In this document: one piece after another, positions 23,315 to 34,371 of the stretch
Position numbering within the stretch: position 1 is the stretch's first letter
Layout of the letters: every line of letters starts with the position of its first letter
Assembly (NCBI GenBank): GCA_963932465.1
Contig: OZ010791.1
Span: 157,784,012-157,848,011 of the forward strand
Reading direction: 5' to 3'
Length of the DNA stretch: 64,000 bases
From: Maratus speciosus
Lineage: Eukaryota; Arthropoda; Arachnida; Araneae; Salticidae
The notes under the pieces: generated by a model
What the model was told of the DNA's origin: nothing
The model's database searches: none
What the model saw: the letters and a program-made list of their open reading frames with translations, nothing else
Made by a program: the position numbers and the translations under genes

Positions 23315-25777
23315 ATGAGATATTATAAATGAAAAGATAAACGTTGTAAAACTTGTATTGTTGCTCATGCTGACAGTCCACCTCAATTAAATGATTATAT
23401 TCCTTTTTGTAAATATAATAACGTAATTTATAAAATTAATTGTTTAACTTGACAGCAAAGTTATGTAGGGCAGACGGAGGGTGAACTACATGTCAGAATT
23501 AATCAGCATAGATCAGATGTATACAATGATAATAAGAAATGCCCCACATTTGAAATTTTACATTTTAGAATTCATAGTTTTAATAATATTAATATTCAAA
23601 TTTTGGATCATGTTGAAGCTAAAAATAATAGATTGGAAAAAGAAAATGATTATATGTTGAAGTTTAAAACTATATATCCATTTGGATTAAATACATTGGT
23701 TAATAAAGTTAATTTATTGAAGGTTAAAAATGTATATGATTTATTTTATAATTTTAATGAAAAAGTTGATATAAAAAGAGGAAAGAGGGGTTCTCGTAAA
23801 TATAATAAAAGTACTAATTATATAATTCCTAATATATGGATTAAGGATATGGAATTTGTTTTTGATAATAATTATAGTGTTAAAAATATTAAAATGGAGG
23901 TTTTTAAATTAAAGATAAATGTGCTTAAGAAAATTAAAAAATGTTTGGATGTTTTTAAATTTAAAAATTTACAGTTTAAAGATTTATTATATGATTTAAT
24001 TAATTTTAAGTTAATGAATAGAGAGAAAGTTAATAAAGAAGTTATTTATTTTAATATAAAATTTCAACAAAAATCTTTTGATAATTTGAATTTAAATGCA
24101 ATATGCAAACAGATTTACGACCTTTTTCCTCTTAAAGAATGTATCATTTCAGTTTCATATAATTATCATAAACCATTAAGTAATAAGATTTTTAATTACA
24201 GACAAATAGCTTTTTTAAATGTTAATACAGTTTTAACTTGTTGTTGTAATAATACGGAATTTAAAGATTTTATAGATAATTATCATGGACACATAATTAC
24301 AGGTAATCTTGATATAATCAAGAATAAAAATGTAAAATATCTAATGAATTTTGGTACAAAGTTTAGAATCAATAGTAAAATTAATAGTAATAAGGTAGTA
24401 AAAATTTTTAAGGATAATGTCAATAATTTTATAAAGAAATATAGTTATAAATTTAGTATGCCTTTGGAGGCATTTTTTGAATGGAAGTCTCAAATTTTGG
24501 GGCATTTCAATAATTTTTTAAAAGATTATTTAAATTCTGATGAATATGAATATCAAAGTTTTAAAGATGAAGATATAAAATTTATTGAAAGTTTACAAAA
24601 TAATTTTGTTATAGTCCCTGTGGACAAAGCAGCTAATAATTATGCAATAGTATGAAAAAAGTTTTATGTTGAAAAAATAGAGAGTGAATTAGGTAATGAA
24701 AATTTTTATTCAAAAATTAATATTGAAAAAAATCCTGTAGTTAAAAAATTTTTTGCATATAAGAAGAAAGTTAAAAGTATGTTTTCTTATAATTTTGATG
24801 TTTCTAATCACCACTGTTTGCCATTTATTTTCTTAACGCCTAAATTTCATAAAGATCCGATTAAATTTAGATTTATTTGTAGTACTTCTAGAAGCATTAA
24901 CAAAAATTTTAATATTGGTTTACAGAATTTATTAAAAAAGATTTTTGATTTTTTAAAGCATAAATTTAAGAAGTATAGTTATTTCTGGTCAATTGACAAT
25001 AGTGTTGAAATTTTGAGCAAATTGCCTTTGACTCCTCTGACAATGCAGGTATTCGATTTTGAAAATCTGTTCACCAATATACCTATTGATTCACTTTATG
25101 AAGTTTTAATGAGTATTTTTGATGTTTTTTGTATAAATGATGAATTAAATATAAATAGAGATTTATTTTCAAGTTTATGTCATTTTTGTTTTTATAATAA
25201 TTATGTAACTTTTAACAATAATACCTTCAATCAAATATGTGGTATAGGGATGGGAACAAACTATTCTAGTACAGCAGCTAATTTATTTTTATTTTATTAT
25301 GAATTTAAATATACTATGAAATGTAATAAGTCTTTAAAGGTCTTTAGGTATATTGATGATAGTTTGATTTTTAATTTTGATTTTTCTAATGAATATGATA
25401 TTATATATCCAAATTGTTTAAAATTGAACAGAGCAAACAGTGATGATTATAATGCAGAATTTTTAGATATTTTATTCAAAATTAGTGATAATAATTTGAT
25501 TTTGGATTTGTACGATAAAAGAAATAGTTTTAATTTTTTTACTAGAAGCATGCCACATTGGTTTTCAAATTTGCATAAAAAAATTTACATAAATATAATT
25601 ATTAATCAATTGATACGGTTCAATAAAATTTGTGGCAGAGACAGTAATTTTTATAAACAGATTTTTAAGTTATTGGCTAATTTATTTTACAATAACAATT
25701 ATCCTATTAAGTTTTTGAAATATTATTTAAAGACAGTTCTTAAAAGTGAATGGCAACGATGTGGACTGTCGGCGTGA
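23315..25777 (+). CDS. Naiad polyprotein: zinc motif, GIY-YIG endonuclease, CxC linker, reverse transcriptase; probable selenoprotein
   Basis: Starting at the ATG at 23315, one frame runs with no TAA or TAG to 26081, interrupted only by UGA. UGAs at residues 6, 46 and 447 (23330, 23450, 24653) sit where relatives have cysteine: first Cys of the CxxxRCKTC motif (residues 6-14), second Cys of the CxxC before YVG (43-46), and the VCKxxY position (446-450). Seen domains: GIY-YIG core V37-I-Y, Y50-V-G, R61, H65; CCC (CxC) at 309-311; RT motif A VFDFENLFTNIP (Asp581); motif B GIGMG (643-647); motif C YIDD (679-682), followed by an unusual Ser. The element would nick DNA and prime reverse transcription at the target. 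The end given is the first UGA after the RT; further UGAs at 25811, 25943 and 25979 leave the true stop open. No SECIS element was identified by eye. Confidence 0.88.
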
Positions 25778-26083
25778 ACATGTGATAGCAGCCTTCTGGA
25801 TCTTTCTGTATGAAATGGGCATCCTAAAGTCTTGATAAAAGAACGGGTGTCTATCGATGAATTGAAACGAAAGAATGTTGCAGACCTGGAATTTCTGGCT
25901 TTTGATAATGGATTTGGAAGAAAAAATTTATTTGTTTATAGTTGACGGGTGGAAAACATTATACAGGTATTCATGTTTTGAGAAATTTCATTTTGCGGGT
26001 TTGGGGGGGCGCATGTTTATTCTGCATTCATGCTATTTTCTTATATTTTTTTCTTTTTTTTCTTTTTTTTTTTTTCAGTTTAA
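25778..26083 (+). other. Possible C-terminal extension of the Naiad ORF
   Basis: The reading frame continues beyond the UGA at 25775 for about 101 codons without TAA or TAG, crossing three more UGAs, before a TAA at 26081-26083. The first 55 codons are of mixed composition and protein-like (segment NGHPKVLIKERVSIDELKRK). The last part is poly-Phe from a T-tract and probably untranslated. Whether any of it is translated is undecided. Confidence 0.4.
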
Positions 26084-26519
26084 TGATAATTTAAGCATTC
26101 CTCTAAAAGACATTTTTATTAAAGTTTTTTGTTTTTGTATGGTTATTATTATGTTTGTTAGTTTTTAATTTGAGTTGTTTTAGTTTTTTAATGTAATTAG
26201 ATTAATAAAATGACAATAGTTTTCAGTATTGAATGCGGGGTGAACATGTGTTCAGAAACCTGCAAATTTTAAAAAGTGGGGGGTGGAGTTAGTTTTCTGT
26301 CTGTCCTCCCACTGATGAAGAACAGACTGTTTTTGTTTTTTACCTGTCTTTCTTGTTTTTGTTTTTATAAATATTTTACTGTTTAAAAATTTCTACAGAT
26401 ATACACCTTCCTTTTGAAGTTATGTTGTTTTAGCATTTTGAAATGATATAATATGCTTTATTGCATTTGATATGTGCTGCTGTAGCGCCATTCATGCAGT
26501 AATTTATCATTAATTTTGG

Positions 26520-26522
<3 letters not shown>

Positions 26523-26556
<34 letters not shown>
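26523..26556. repeat. (TA)n microsatellite
   Basis: About 17 TA units lie some 70 bp beyond the end of the inverted-repeat homology, matching the shorter TA tract at the other outer end (20129-20142). Confidence 0.95.
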
Positions 26557-26559
<3 letters not shown>

Positions 26560-26948
26560 AATCTTTAAATGCGATTTCTAGGAAATCAATTTTTCCGTTA
26601 TTGCCATGTACGATAAAGTGCATTACATAGAATATTTTAAACATGTTTCAGTGAAATTTCCTCAGAATTATTTTCATGTTACTCACTGTGTTCTGAACCA
26701 GAATCTAAGCTCTATGTGATAATGTAATTTTTTCTAGGATTTCGAATATAAAAAAGTCGCAATTTTTAATTGAAAAAAATTTATATATTGACATATTTTG
26801 AAATATTTCAGTTAATTTTAAAGATTTTAAAACTCCTAGTTCGTTGAGCAGGAAAGTATAATAATAGTGGTGCAAAGGAAATTTAAATGTATTTTGTTGA
26901 ATTGAGTGTGCGCTGTCTGACGTAAACAAGAAATTTTTCTAAAAAATG

Positions 26949-26988
<40 letters not shown>

Positions 26989-28669
26989 CAAAAAAAAAAA
27001 AAGAAACGATTTTTTAAAAAGTTCTGGCAATATTGTTACGATTTCATGTTTTATCATAATTCTGTAATACATTTGTACTAAAAATACTGTATTTAATCAA
27101 TATTGTACGCTTTGAAAAAAAAAGAAAAATAATTCAGGTATTTTCGGTAATAATAAATCAGGTAATTCCGAACTGTTTTCTTTTCAAGACAGTATATAAT
27201 ACGGTGTCCTACAGACAATTACATTTATTTTGCTTACATATTTTTTAAGCATTTCTTATTCTCTTTATTTTGTACACATTTTTCTTTTTTTTTTCTAAAG
27301 TGACTCATTTTAGGAGACTTATCAGCATTTTTTATGAGGATTTCAGTTATCCTCAAAATGAAAAATTTTAATTAAGAGCATTCAGAGTTTAGATCTTTGA
27401 CAAAGTTAATTTAATATGTATATATTATTATTATTCAGGAGCTATTTTGGAAGAATAAGATTTCCTTCACATTTTTAAAAATTAAGATATCAAGATAAAT
27501 AAATATCAAAGCAAAAAGAAGATAAAATTTAAAATACCTTAATTAAAACCCTTGTTTTACCATTGCCTTGTTCAAAATACTCCGATTATTACATAACCTT
27601 GAAGTTACAGACTTGTACAGTGGCAGAATAAAGTGTTTGAACAAGGCATATTTTTCTTGAAATTTTTTTATTAATTATAAATTTCAGAAAAAAAATCCTG
27701 CAAAATACATGCACTTCACTCACAAGTTAAGTGTTCAAACATAATTGATATAAACAAATCTGTATTTATATAAGAAGAAAGGAAAAGTAACTTGAATAAT
27801 TTTCAAAATTAATTGTAAAAGGAAATATTGTGAAAACATTGTTGAGAAATAACGAAATTCGCTTAACTTTTCGAATATCTTAATTAAGGATTTCATCTTT
27901 TTAATCATTTTGTGCAAAATAACCTGATAAGAAGAAAAATTCCACCGAAGGTCTTAACATAGTTTTTTTAATAAGAGAAACTGCTTATAAACTGTTCTCT
28001 ATCTCAAGCGGAAACTTAATTATGAAAAGCCAAGATTATAAAAAATCAGAACACATTAAAATGGTTAGATGATTGGCATTGATAAGCATGCGTATCAGAT
28101 TATTTTGCCGAGTTACTAAGACAAGGTTTTGAGTCTTTTTTTTTTTCTTTGTAATTTTGCTACTAGTAGCAACAACAATTTCGTTCATATTTATCAACGC
28201 AAAGAAGTAGTTTTACCAAACTATATTTCTAACAGACTACTATTTTTAATTATTTGACTGTTGATTTTTTATTTTTCTCACTCGTAACTAAGTAAAGGAT
28301 AAGCAAAGAATAAAATATTTCACACACTTAGAAATAAATTAACAGTTCTTCTTTGGTGATAATAAAATAATTGCAGAATAAAAATATATAGAAGCCGGTA
28401 TTTTTTTCTACATAATGAGTAAAAAAACTTTACTATAGTTTTAGCGAAGTCAATCTGAAGCCTTCATCATCCGGTAATTAGTAGATGAGAATAGTTAGCA
28501 GAATAAAATTACTCTACAAAGGTTTTTAATTATAAATTTCCATTCAGAATATGCTTTGATCTTATTGAGTCAGCTATTCTCTTGTACTAATACTTGATGA
28601 ACAAAACTGCTAATTATAGGCTTTCAAAACTATAATTTGAAAACTAAAGTACTGCGTATATGCTTCCAT
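26557..28669. other. AT-rich spacer with a long poly-A tract
   Basis: A-rich tracts fill 26949-27003. A short inverted pair GCCTTGTTCAAA / TTTGAACAAGGC lies at about 27563 and 27634. No gene was recognised. Confidence 0.55.
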
Positions 28670-29250
28670 AAAAATTATATACTTCCATATAGTTTCTGTT
28701 ATATATATTTTTTTTAAACTCAGGATTATGGATTCGATGTGTAAAGTCATGTGTCAACTAGATGCTTTGTTTACTTCTTGTAAAAGTAAGCTATCTTTGA
28801 TAATTCTTCCCCAAAATATTGTTGCGTTTTTACTCGCCATCTGTTGAAAAATGATATACTTCTATACAGTTTCTTTTATGTTTGAAAACAAACGCAGGAT
28901 TATGAATTCAACGTATAAAGTCATATGTCAGCTAGATGTTTTGTTTATTTCTTGTAAAAGTAAGCTATCTTTGATAACTCTTCTCCAAAATCTTGTTGAG
29001 TTAGCTATTCTCTAGTTCTAATTACTTTATGAAGAGAGTTACTAATTGTAAACTTTCAAAACTACAGTACTGCGTTTTTACTCACCGTCTGTTGAAAAAT
29101 TATATACTTCTATTTTCTATATAGTTTCTTTTATATTTTAAAACAAACGCAAAATTATTAATTCGATATGTAAAGTTATATGTCATCTAGATGCTTTGGT
29201 TATTTCTTGTAAAAGTAAGCTCTCTTTAATAACTTTCCTCTATAATCTAG
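28670..29250. repeat. Three degenerate tandem copies, about 180-240 bp each
   Basis: ATATACTTCYATA...AGTTTCT, GATTATGRATTC, GTAAAGTCAT and CTTGTAAAAGTAAGCT recur in order near 28677, 28853 and 29102. Spacing is uneven because one copy holds an extra segment (TTAGCTATTCTCTAGTTC). Confidence 0.8.
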
Positions 29251-29700
29251 TACCGCTCAGTAATAAATGCAATATTGTACCGCTGACCTCTTTGCCTCCA
29301 CACACGTACGGTAATCACCAGCACTGAGAGAAGGCGAAATTCGTCGCTGAATATCACATTTCTCGAACCAGACACTGCTCAGCTTGCTCGAGACCGACAC
29401 AAATCCAGATAAAACCGCCTATGTTGAAGAGTGAGAAGCAACTGCCTAAATAGACGTCGAGAGCTGGCTCCAGAGTCGGTCTGTCATCTAAGGAGGGTGT
29501 GCGTTGATACCACCGCATCCGTATCAACTATCAAATGGCGACAAATAGATGATAGTGAAATTGTTGGTGTAGATGTGAAACGCTCTTCTAATTGCTCAAT
29601 CCTCTCATGCATTGTGCCCGGGGGCGTCCTGAGCCACTGCAGCGGTTGTCCGTGCCTTCTCTGATCCAGTTATGCCAACACCACGGAAGTACAATATTGC
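29246..29700 (-). pseudogene. Decayed Tc1-family transposase fragment
   Basis: On the minus strand one frame reads a helix-turn-helix-like segment (SLSSICRHLIV ... VSTHTLLR), then NVIFSDEFRL, which matches the first catalytic Asp motif of Tc1 transposases (xxFSDESRF), and RVWRQRGQRYN, which matches the following RVWR motif. Two in-frame stops interrupt it, and upstream a GSGRPR linker appears in another frame, implying a frameshift. The rest of the catalytic domain is missing. It is unrelated in sequence detail to the intact element at 6.4 kb. The region is GC-richer than its neighbours. Confidence 0.72.
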
Positions 29701-30042
29701 TTCGACCAAAATACTGACTGATACATCTATTAAACCAATCCACTTTTCTGAGGCCTATGGTTCTACCCTTTTCGAAGTCGAAGCACTGTTCATAGTGCCA
29801 TGGTGTACGTCTAAAGGTATCATTCTGTCAAATACCATGTATCAACAATCGTAGTCCAGTTCTAATTTCCCGTGAACTCGAGCACCGGCTCTTTTAAATG
29901 TTGCCTGCTGCGCAAATTAAAGCGCATTGCACAAGCCCCCATTGGTCAGTGGTAATGAAATGATAATCATTTACATGACTCATCAAATCACATCAGCACA
30001 CCAAGTTTCGTTGCTCTGGATCAATTCTTTCTGGGTACATTA

Positions 30043-30075
<33 letters not shown>

Positions 30076-30198
30076 CAAAGAGTGTATTTTACTCAGACAA
30101 TCTTTTGGAAATGACATCTGGTCTGTTATCTGACTTTTAATACTAAAACACACTATATAAATACAGTGAACGACAGCGTAAAATAATTTTATTTTTAC
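29701..30198. other. Spacer with poly-T tract
   Basis: A T-run lies at about 30047-30073. The 29700-29930 part is GC-richer and may be further remains of the Tc1 relict, but no motif was recognised. Confidence 0.45.
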
Positions 30199-30443
30199 AC
30201 AATGCATTGTAATGTATTTATATGAAAAATTTGATTTATCTTTTGTGCCACGCTATCCAAAATCAAAAGTAACATTTATGTAAATGATTTTTGTGCGTCA
30301 TTGTATCCAAACTAAACAAAATGTATGCAAATGGATAATATGACGCACAAAAATCATTTACACAAATTTACTTTTGATTTTGGATAGCGTGGCATAAAAG
30401 ATAAATCAAATTTTTCATATAAATACATTACAGTGCATTGTGT
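30199..30443. mobile_element. Foldback MITE, about 245 bp
   Basis: The two arms (30199-30302 and about 30340-30443) are nearly perfect inverted copies. They run from ACAATGCATTGTAATG inward through CCACGCTATCC to TTTTTGTGCGTCA, around a loop of about 35 bp. No coding sequence. Confidence 0.92.
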
Positions 30444-30579
30444 AGGTTCAGTGAGAGTCATATTTTTAACAGTGTATCGGTAAATTAAAAGTTTTGGTTA
30501 CATGTATAAATATATTTAGCCAAACCGAAAACAATTGAAATTCATTTTTAGAAAAAATTGTTTAAAGCTACATCAAGGT

Positions 30580-30822
30580 TGGTTGGTTGTGTTTATGACG
30601 GGCGATTATCAACACGAAGGATATAGGCCCTAAAGGGGGGAGTGCCCTCTGTGCGGGGTCTTTCTAAGGGAACCTAACCAGTATTTACGCGTGGAAATCC
30701 ACGGTTCGAAGAAAACCACCAAAACTCCGAACGATTAGGCCGACGGGCGCGATTGGGTTCGAACCCAGCACCTCCCGTCTACCAGCTTCGAGAGCAGAAC
30801 CTCTCGGCCACTGGTGGGACTG
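30580..30822 (-). mobile_element. tRNA-derived SINE, copy 2
   Basis: It is homologous over its length to the copies at 4613 and 35816. On the minus strand the B box GGTTCGAACCC is at about 30757-30767, and the A-box-like head lies near the 30805-30815 end. A likely short target duplication is ACATCAAGG / ACACCAAGG (about 30570 and 30824), with one mismatch. Confidence 0.85.
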
Positions 30823-31439
30823 TTACACCAAGGCGTCACTTAAATTTTGATATCATATTTTTAAAACTCATATTTTGAATTTATGAAAGATGTGACTGAT
30901 AAAGCATCAATGAATAAATTTTTATACATCCTTTTAAATTTAACATAATTATTTCACATGCAATTATAAGTAAAACAAAAATAAAATGATGAAATAAATA
31001 ATATAAATGTATGTATATATACATTAATTAATAGCATAACGTCACTTAAAATTTGATATCATTATTTTTAAGTTCCATATTTAAAATTCTTATAGCAATA
31101 AGATAAAGTGCTGCGTCACAAACTTTTAACCCGTTAAGGGTTTTTTGTGTTGATCTGTTATACCAGAACTTTCTCAAAGAGTATTCGAAACACTTCTGCG
31201 GTTTCAAACTGAAAATTTTCTATTACTGTTATGTCTGCAGCTTTTAATGAGCACGTGAAAAGTTCAGTTATATATGCATTGCTTGCTTTATAATTTGCAT
31301 TCACGTCTTGAGTCAGTCATGGCTGATAATTCTAAACAACAACGTTCGTAGGAATAAATAGTCTCATTTGTGCCGATAAAGCTCAAATCACTGAGTAATG
31401 TTGAAAATTTCCTAAGGAAGAAACGAAATTTTTGGAATG
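30823..31439. other. AT-rich DNA with a 207-bp-spaced duplication
   Basis: CGTCACTTAAATTTTGATATCAT at about 30834 is repeated with small changes at about 31041. No gene was recognised. Confidence 0.5.
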
Positions 31440-33060
31440 CTGATTGTTTCGATCGAGTTTCGGTCCGGCTGAATTTTCAGCCGCATTTCCACCGAAAGCG
31501 AATTTTCGGCAAAACTCAGATTTTCGGTCGAAAACGAAAACGAAAACGAATTTTCGGTCGATATCTAATTATAATTATAAAAAACTAAACGTCCACATAC
31601 GTGGCCAAGAACGTGCAGAGTTTAAAGAATTAGAACTCTGTCGCTAAAAACACCATTCTTTTTTATCAATTTTATACGAATTTTATTTTAATCAAGAATA
31701 TAAACATATCGAAAATGTTAAATTTATTAACTTAATATTATTTAATTATTTCCACTTATTTTCAATAACAGCAACAACAGTACAACTTTTCCAAACCATT
31801 AACATGGGAGGCTCAAAATTGACATTAACTGTGAATGCATTTATTTAAAGTTGCTATAAGATGTCACCAGAGTTAATCTGTTATTTAAATTTCCCCAGAG
31901 AACGGCATTGCCGTCTTTCAAAATACTTTTAGAATATGGAAATTTAATGATTGATGTTAGAGAGAGGAAATCTGTGAATATATCTTTGGTTTATAAGGCT
32001 GTTCTATTTTCAAGTATTTAAATCTGTGCCTAAGTAAGTACGTATAATAAATTAAAGCTCTATTTCTAGAATAGTCAATTTTTTATAATAATTTAAATAC
32101 TTAATATATATATATATATGAATATGAATATTTGTTTTCATTCAATTTAATACTCGCATAAAATGGGTTTTAAATTTTTATATATTTCTAGTTCTATTAT
32201 AAATTTAAAAGCAATAAATTTGAATTTAAACCCTTTCATTTTTGAAAATGTTAAAATTTGTATTATTTATCTATTTATTCTGCATATATGAACAAAATTC
32301 AAAGTGTGTACGTTACTTGAAATTTTCAAGGAGTGCGCCACAATTTCTGATTAGAAAATTTCTATTTTTTTTTTTTTTTTTTTCTTTTGTTAAGGCTGTT
32401 CTTAACTGCTCTACTCAACAAGCGCAAAACGTTTTGACACATTTACAAATTCATTTTTTTTAACGGCTAACTATAAAATTGGAAAGCCTGTATATGGAAG
32501 CGATTTGGAATTAAACATTGTTTTCCATTTTTTGATCAATAAATTACCTATTGAGTTATAAGTGATTTTGAACACGTAACAAACACGTTCTTCGCCTGCT
32601 TCGCGCGGAAATTCGGTTCAAAACGCCCTCTTTGGCACTATTTTCTGAAAGATCTATTGCGTTTGCAAAAAAAAACTGAAAAAAAAAACAGCTCGATTAC
32701 ATAGCTTCTGAACAACAACAACTGCTAGTTTCATGCATTTTCAAACAAAAATAAATTAAAACTTATGTCGTCATAAAGTTGCCCTTTTGGATTTAAGAAC
32801 ATCCTTAAATATCTTAATTTGTAATAGCTATTTGTAAAAAAGCTGTACGCATCATGAAAATTATCTGCCAATTCTTTTTTGCTTATCCATTACACTTTAC
32901 AATTATTATCTTTATTATTATTATCTTTACAATTTCAACAATTTTTGTATTCGTTTAGTTTCACATTTAGTTTTTCTTTTTTTGTAAAATTGAGCTAATT
33001 CTTAAGGATTTATTTCTTTCGTTTTAAGCAAACATTTTATTGGTTTAAATAAAAAAAAAA
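31440..33060. other. Possible decayed hAT-related copy
   Basis: A GC-rich start with repeated CGAATTTTCGG and CGAAAACG words (31445-31562) is followed by AT-rich DNA. The segment 32395-32900 is homologous to 44565-45010, inside the hAT-like element: shared blocks include ACTATAAAATTGRAAGCCTG, GGCATTTGGAATT-type and CTATTTTCTGAAAGAT. No right end was found and no transposase was recognised. Confidence 0.4.
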
Positions 33061-33140
33061 TAATTTTAAACTTTATTTATTTAATAAATGAATGTTACGA
33101 CTCTAGTGCTATATTCACCTTGAGTTAGATAATTAAAATA

Positions 33141-34004
33141 CAGTAGAACCTCGATTATTCGAAGCAACTGGGACCGACCCTCTTTTGGAAAATCGAAATT
33201 TTCGGATAATCGAGAATGCTTCAATTTTAAGATTAAGGAGAAATATTCAGTGTTGTAGTCGTAAAAAAAACAGAGGGCATACGTTCTAAGCAGAGGGTAC
33301 ACGCTCAAGGCAGAGGGTATACCCCAGTGTATATATACTATAGCTTTCTTGAGAAACAGAGGGTATACGGTGTCCCTTTAAAAAATCCAGAGGGTATACG
33401 GCGTATACCCCCGTATACCCTCAACTACATCCCTGAAATATATGCGCTATTTCTTATGGTAACAAATGCTTACTAAAAATAAAGCAATAGCAAAATAGAA
33501 ACAAGAATAAATTACCTGAATTTTAATTTTGAAATCAAGTACCTTTTGCATATTTCACAAGGGTTTGAAACGAGGTTTTGTTTGTCACAGTTTCGATTGC
33601 CTTTGCTTTGAAACTCTATCACGAAGTTTTTTAATGTTATTAGTTCACGAGTATCACAGTCTTTCTGCTGCTGCAGCCATTTCAAACCTTTTGCAGAAAA
33701 TTCAAAAGCTTCATAATTGCTAATTTGTTCGTTTTCTTCTTTCCACTGCGCAGCTTACGGGAGCTCAAATTAAATTCAAAGGAACTCTAAGAAGGGTATC
33801 GAAAATAGTTATATGTACTCGTAGTTCAGAATGGACCGCTTGCACGCAAGGAATATGATAGTTAAAAAAATAAAAGAAAAAAAAACTTTGAAAATAGATT
33901 TTGCACACAAGGAATGTGATACTTAAAAAAAAAAGCTTTAAAAATGGATTTCGGTTAACCGAGAGTTTCGTTTAAAAGAGTTTCGGATAAAAGAGGTTCT
34001 GCTG
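33141..34004. mobile_element. pogo/Tigger-type MITE with internal GAGGGTATAC words
   Basis: The left end CAGTAGAACCTCGATTATTC (33141) and the right end, inverted CAGCAGAACCTCTTTTATCC (to 34004), are flanked by TA on both sides. Subterminal TTTCGGATAA words recur. Inside (33270-33420) the words CAGAGGGTATAC / GTATACCCTC occur about seven times, partly inverted. Length 864 bp, no transposase. Confidence 0.88.
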
Positions 34005-34209
34005 TACATATAAAAGCGCAAATAATCGCACAAAAATTACTTTCAGGTGATAAATATAATATAAAGTTATTTAAAATACAAATTGAAAATATCTTAAAAT
34101 GCATTAGAAAAACCTAGAGCTTTTTCAACCATTACAAGGCCGTCATCAGTAGGATTTAAATGTTGTTAATATTTTCTTTGCGCTTATTCGAGAATTGTAC
34201 AGAAGAAAA

Positions 34210-34366
34210 CATTGTAATTTAAAGGTTGTACGTCAGATGAAATGCCAGATAAAGTTATTCAACGCTTCAACAAATCGAGCTTTAATCTATTATTCAGCAA
34301 AATTGTTGAAAATTTGAATAATTTTATCGGGCATCTCATCTGACGTACAACTTTTAAATTACAATG
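34210..34366. mobile_element. Small foldback element, about 157 bp
   Basis: Arms of about 53 bp (CATTGTAATTTAAAGGTTGT... and its inverse ending ACAATG) share GTACGTCAGATGARATGCC. The loop is about 50 bp. Confidence 0.85.
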
Positions 34367-34371
34367 ATTTT

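Larger units (their letters stand above)
23255..26454 (+). mobile_element. Naiad-type Penelope-like element, right (fuller) copy
   Basis: The element starts in the spacer between the arms, where a 22-bp unit is tandemly duplicated (23256-23276 and 23278-23298), followed by the start codon at 23315. Domain order is N-terminal GIY-YIG, CxC linker, then RT, the permuted order of Naiads rather than the C-terminal endonuclease of canonical Penelope. The 3' untranslated part includes GTGGGGGG...CCTCCCAC and CTGATGAAGAACAGACTG. Homology with the left arm stops at about 26454; a (TA)n tract follows at 26523-26556. Insertion next to microsatellites is known for this clade. Confidence 0.93.

Noticed and set aside
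20832..25777. In-frame TGAs of the Naiad copies as ordinary disabling mutations
   Set aside because: TAA and TAG are absent over about 920 codons of AT-rich DNA, and the three TGAs inside the domains sit on conserved cysteine positions. Random decay would not give this.
20426..26168. About 100-codon ORFs with poly-Phe at the outer ends of the Naiad arms
   Set aside because: They are in a different frame from the RT and depend on the poly-T tract, whose length differs between the arms.
26300..26370. CTGATGA in the Naiad 3' region (26312-26318) as a hammerhead ribozyme core
   Set aside because: A stem-like AGAACAGAC/GTCTTTCT follows, but no GAAA core strand or third stem could be placed. Elements of this clade are reported to lack canonical hammerheads.
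26084..26454. SECIS element in the Naiad 3' untranslated region
   Set aside because: ATGA followed by a 5-bp stem (26209) and a GC-rich stem GTGGGGGG/CCTCCCAC with a following TGAT were examined, but neither gives the full AUGA-stem-AA loop-stem-GA arrangement by eye. This needs a covariance search.
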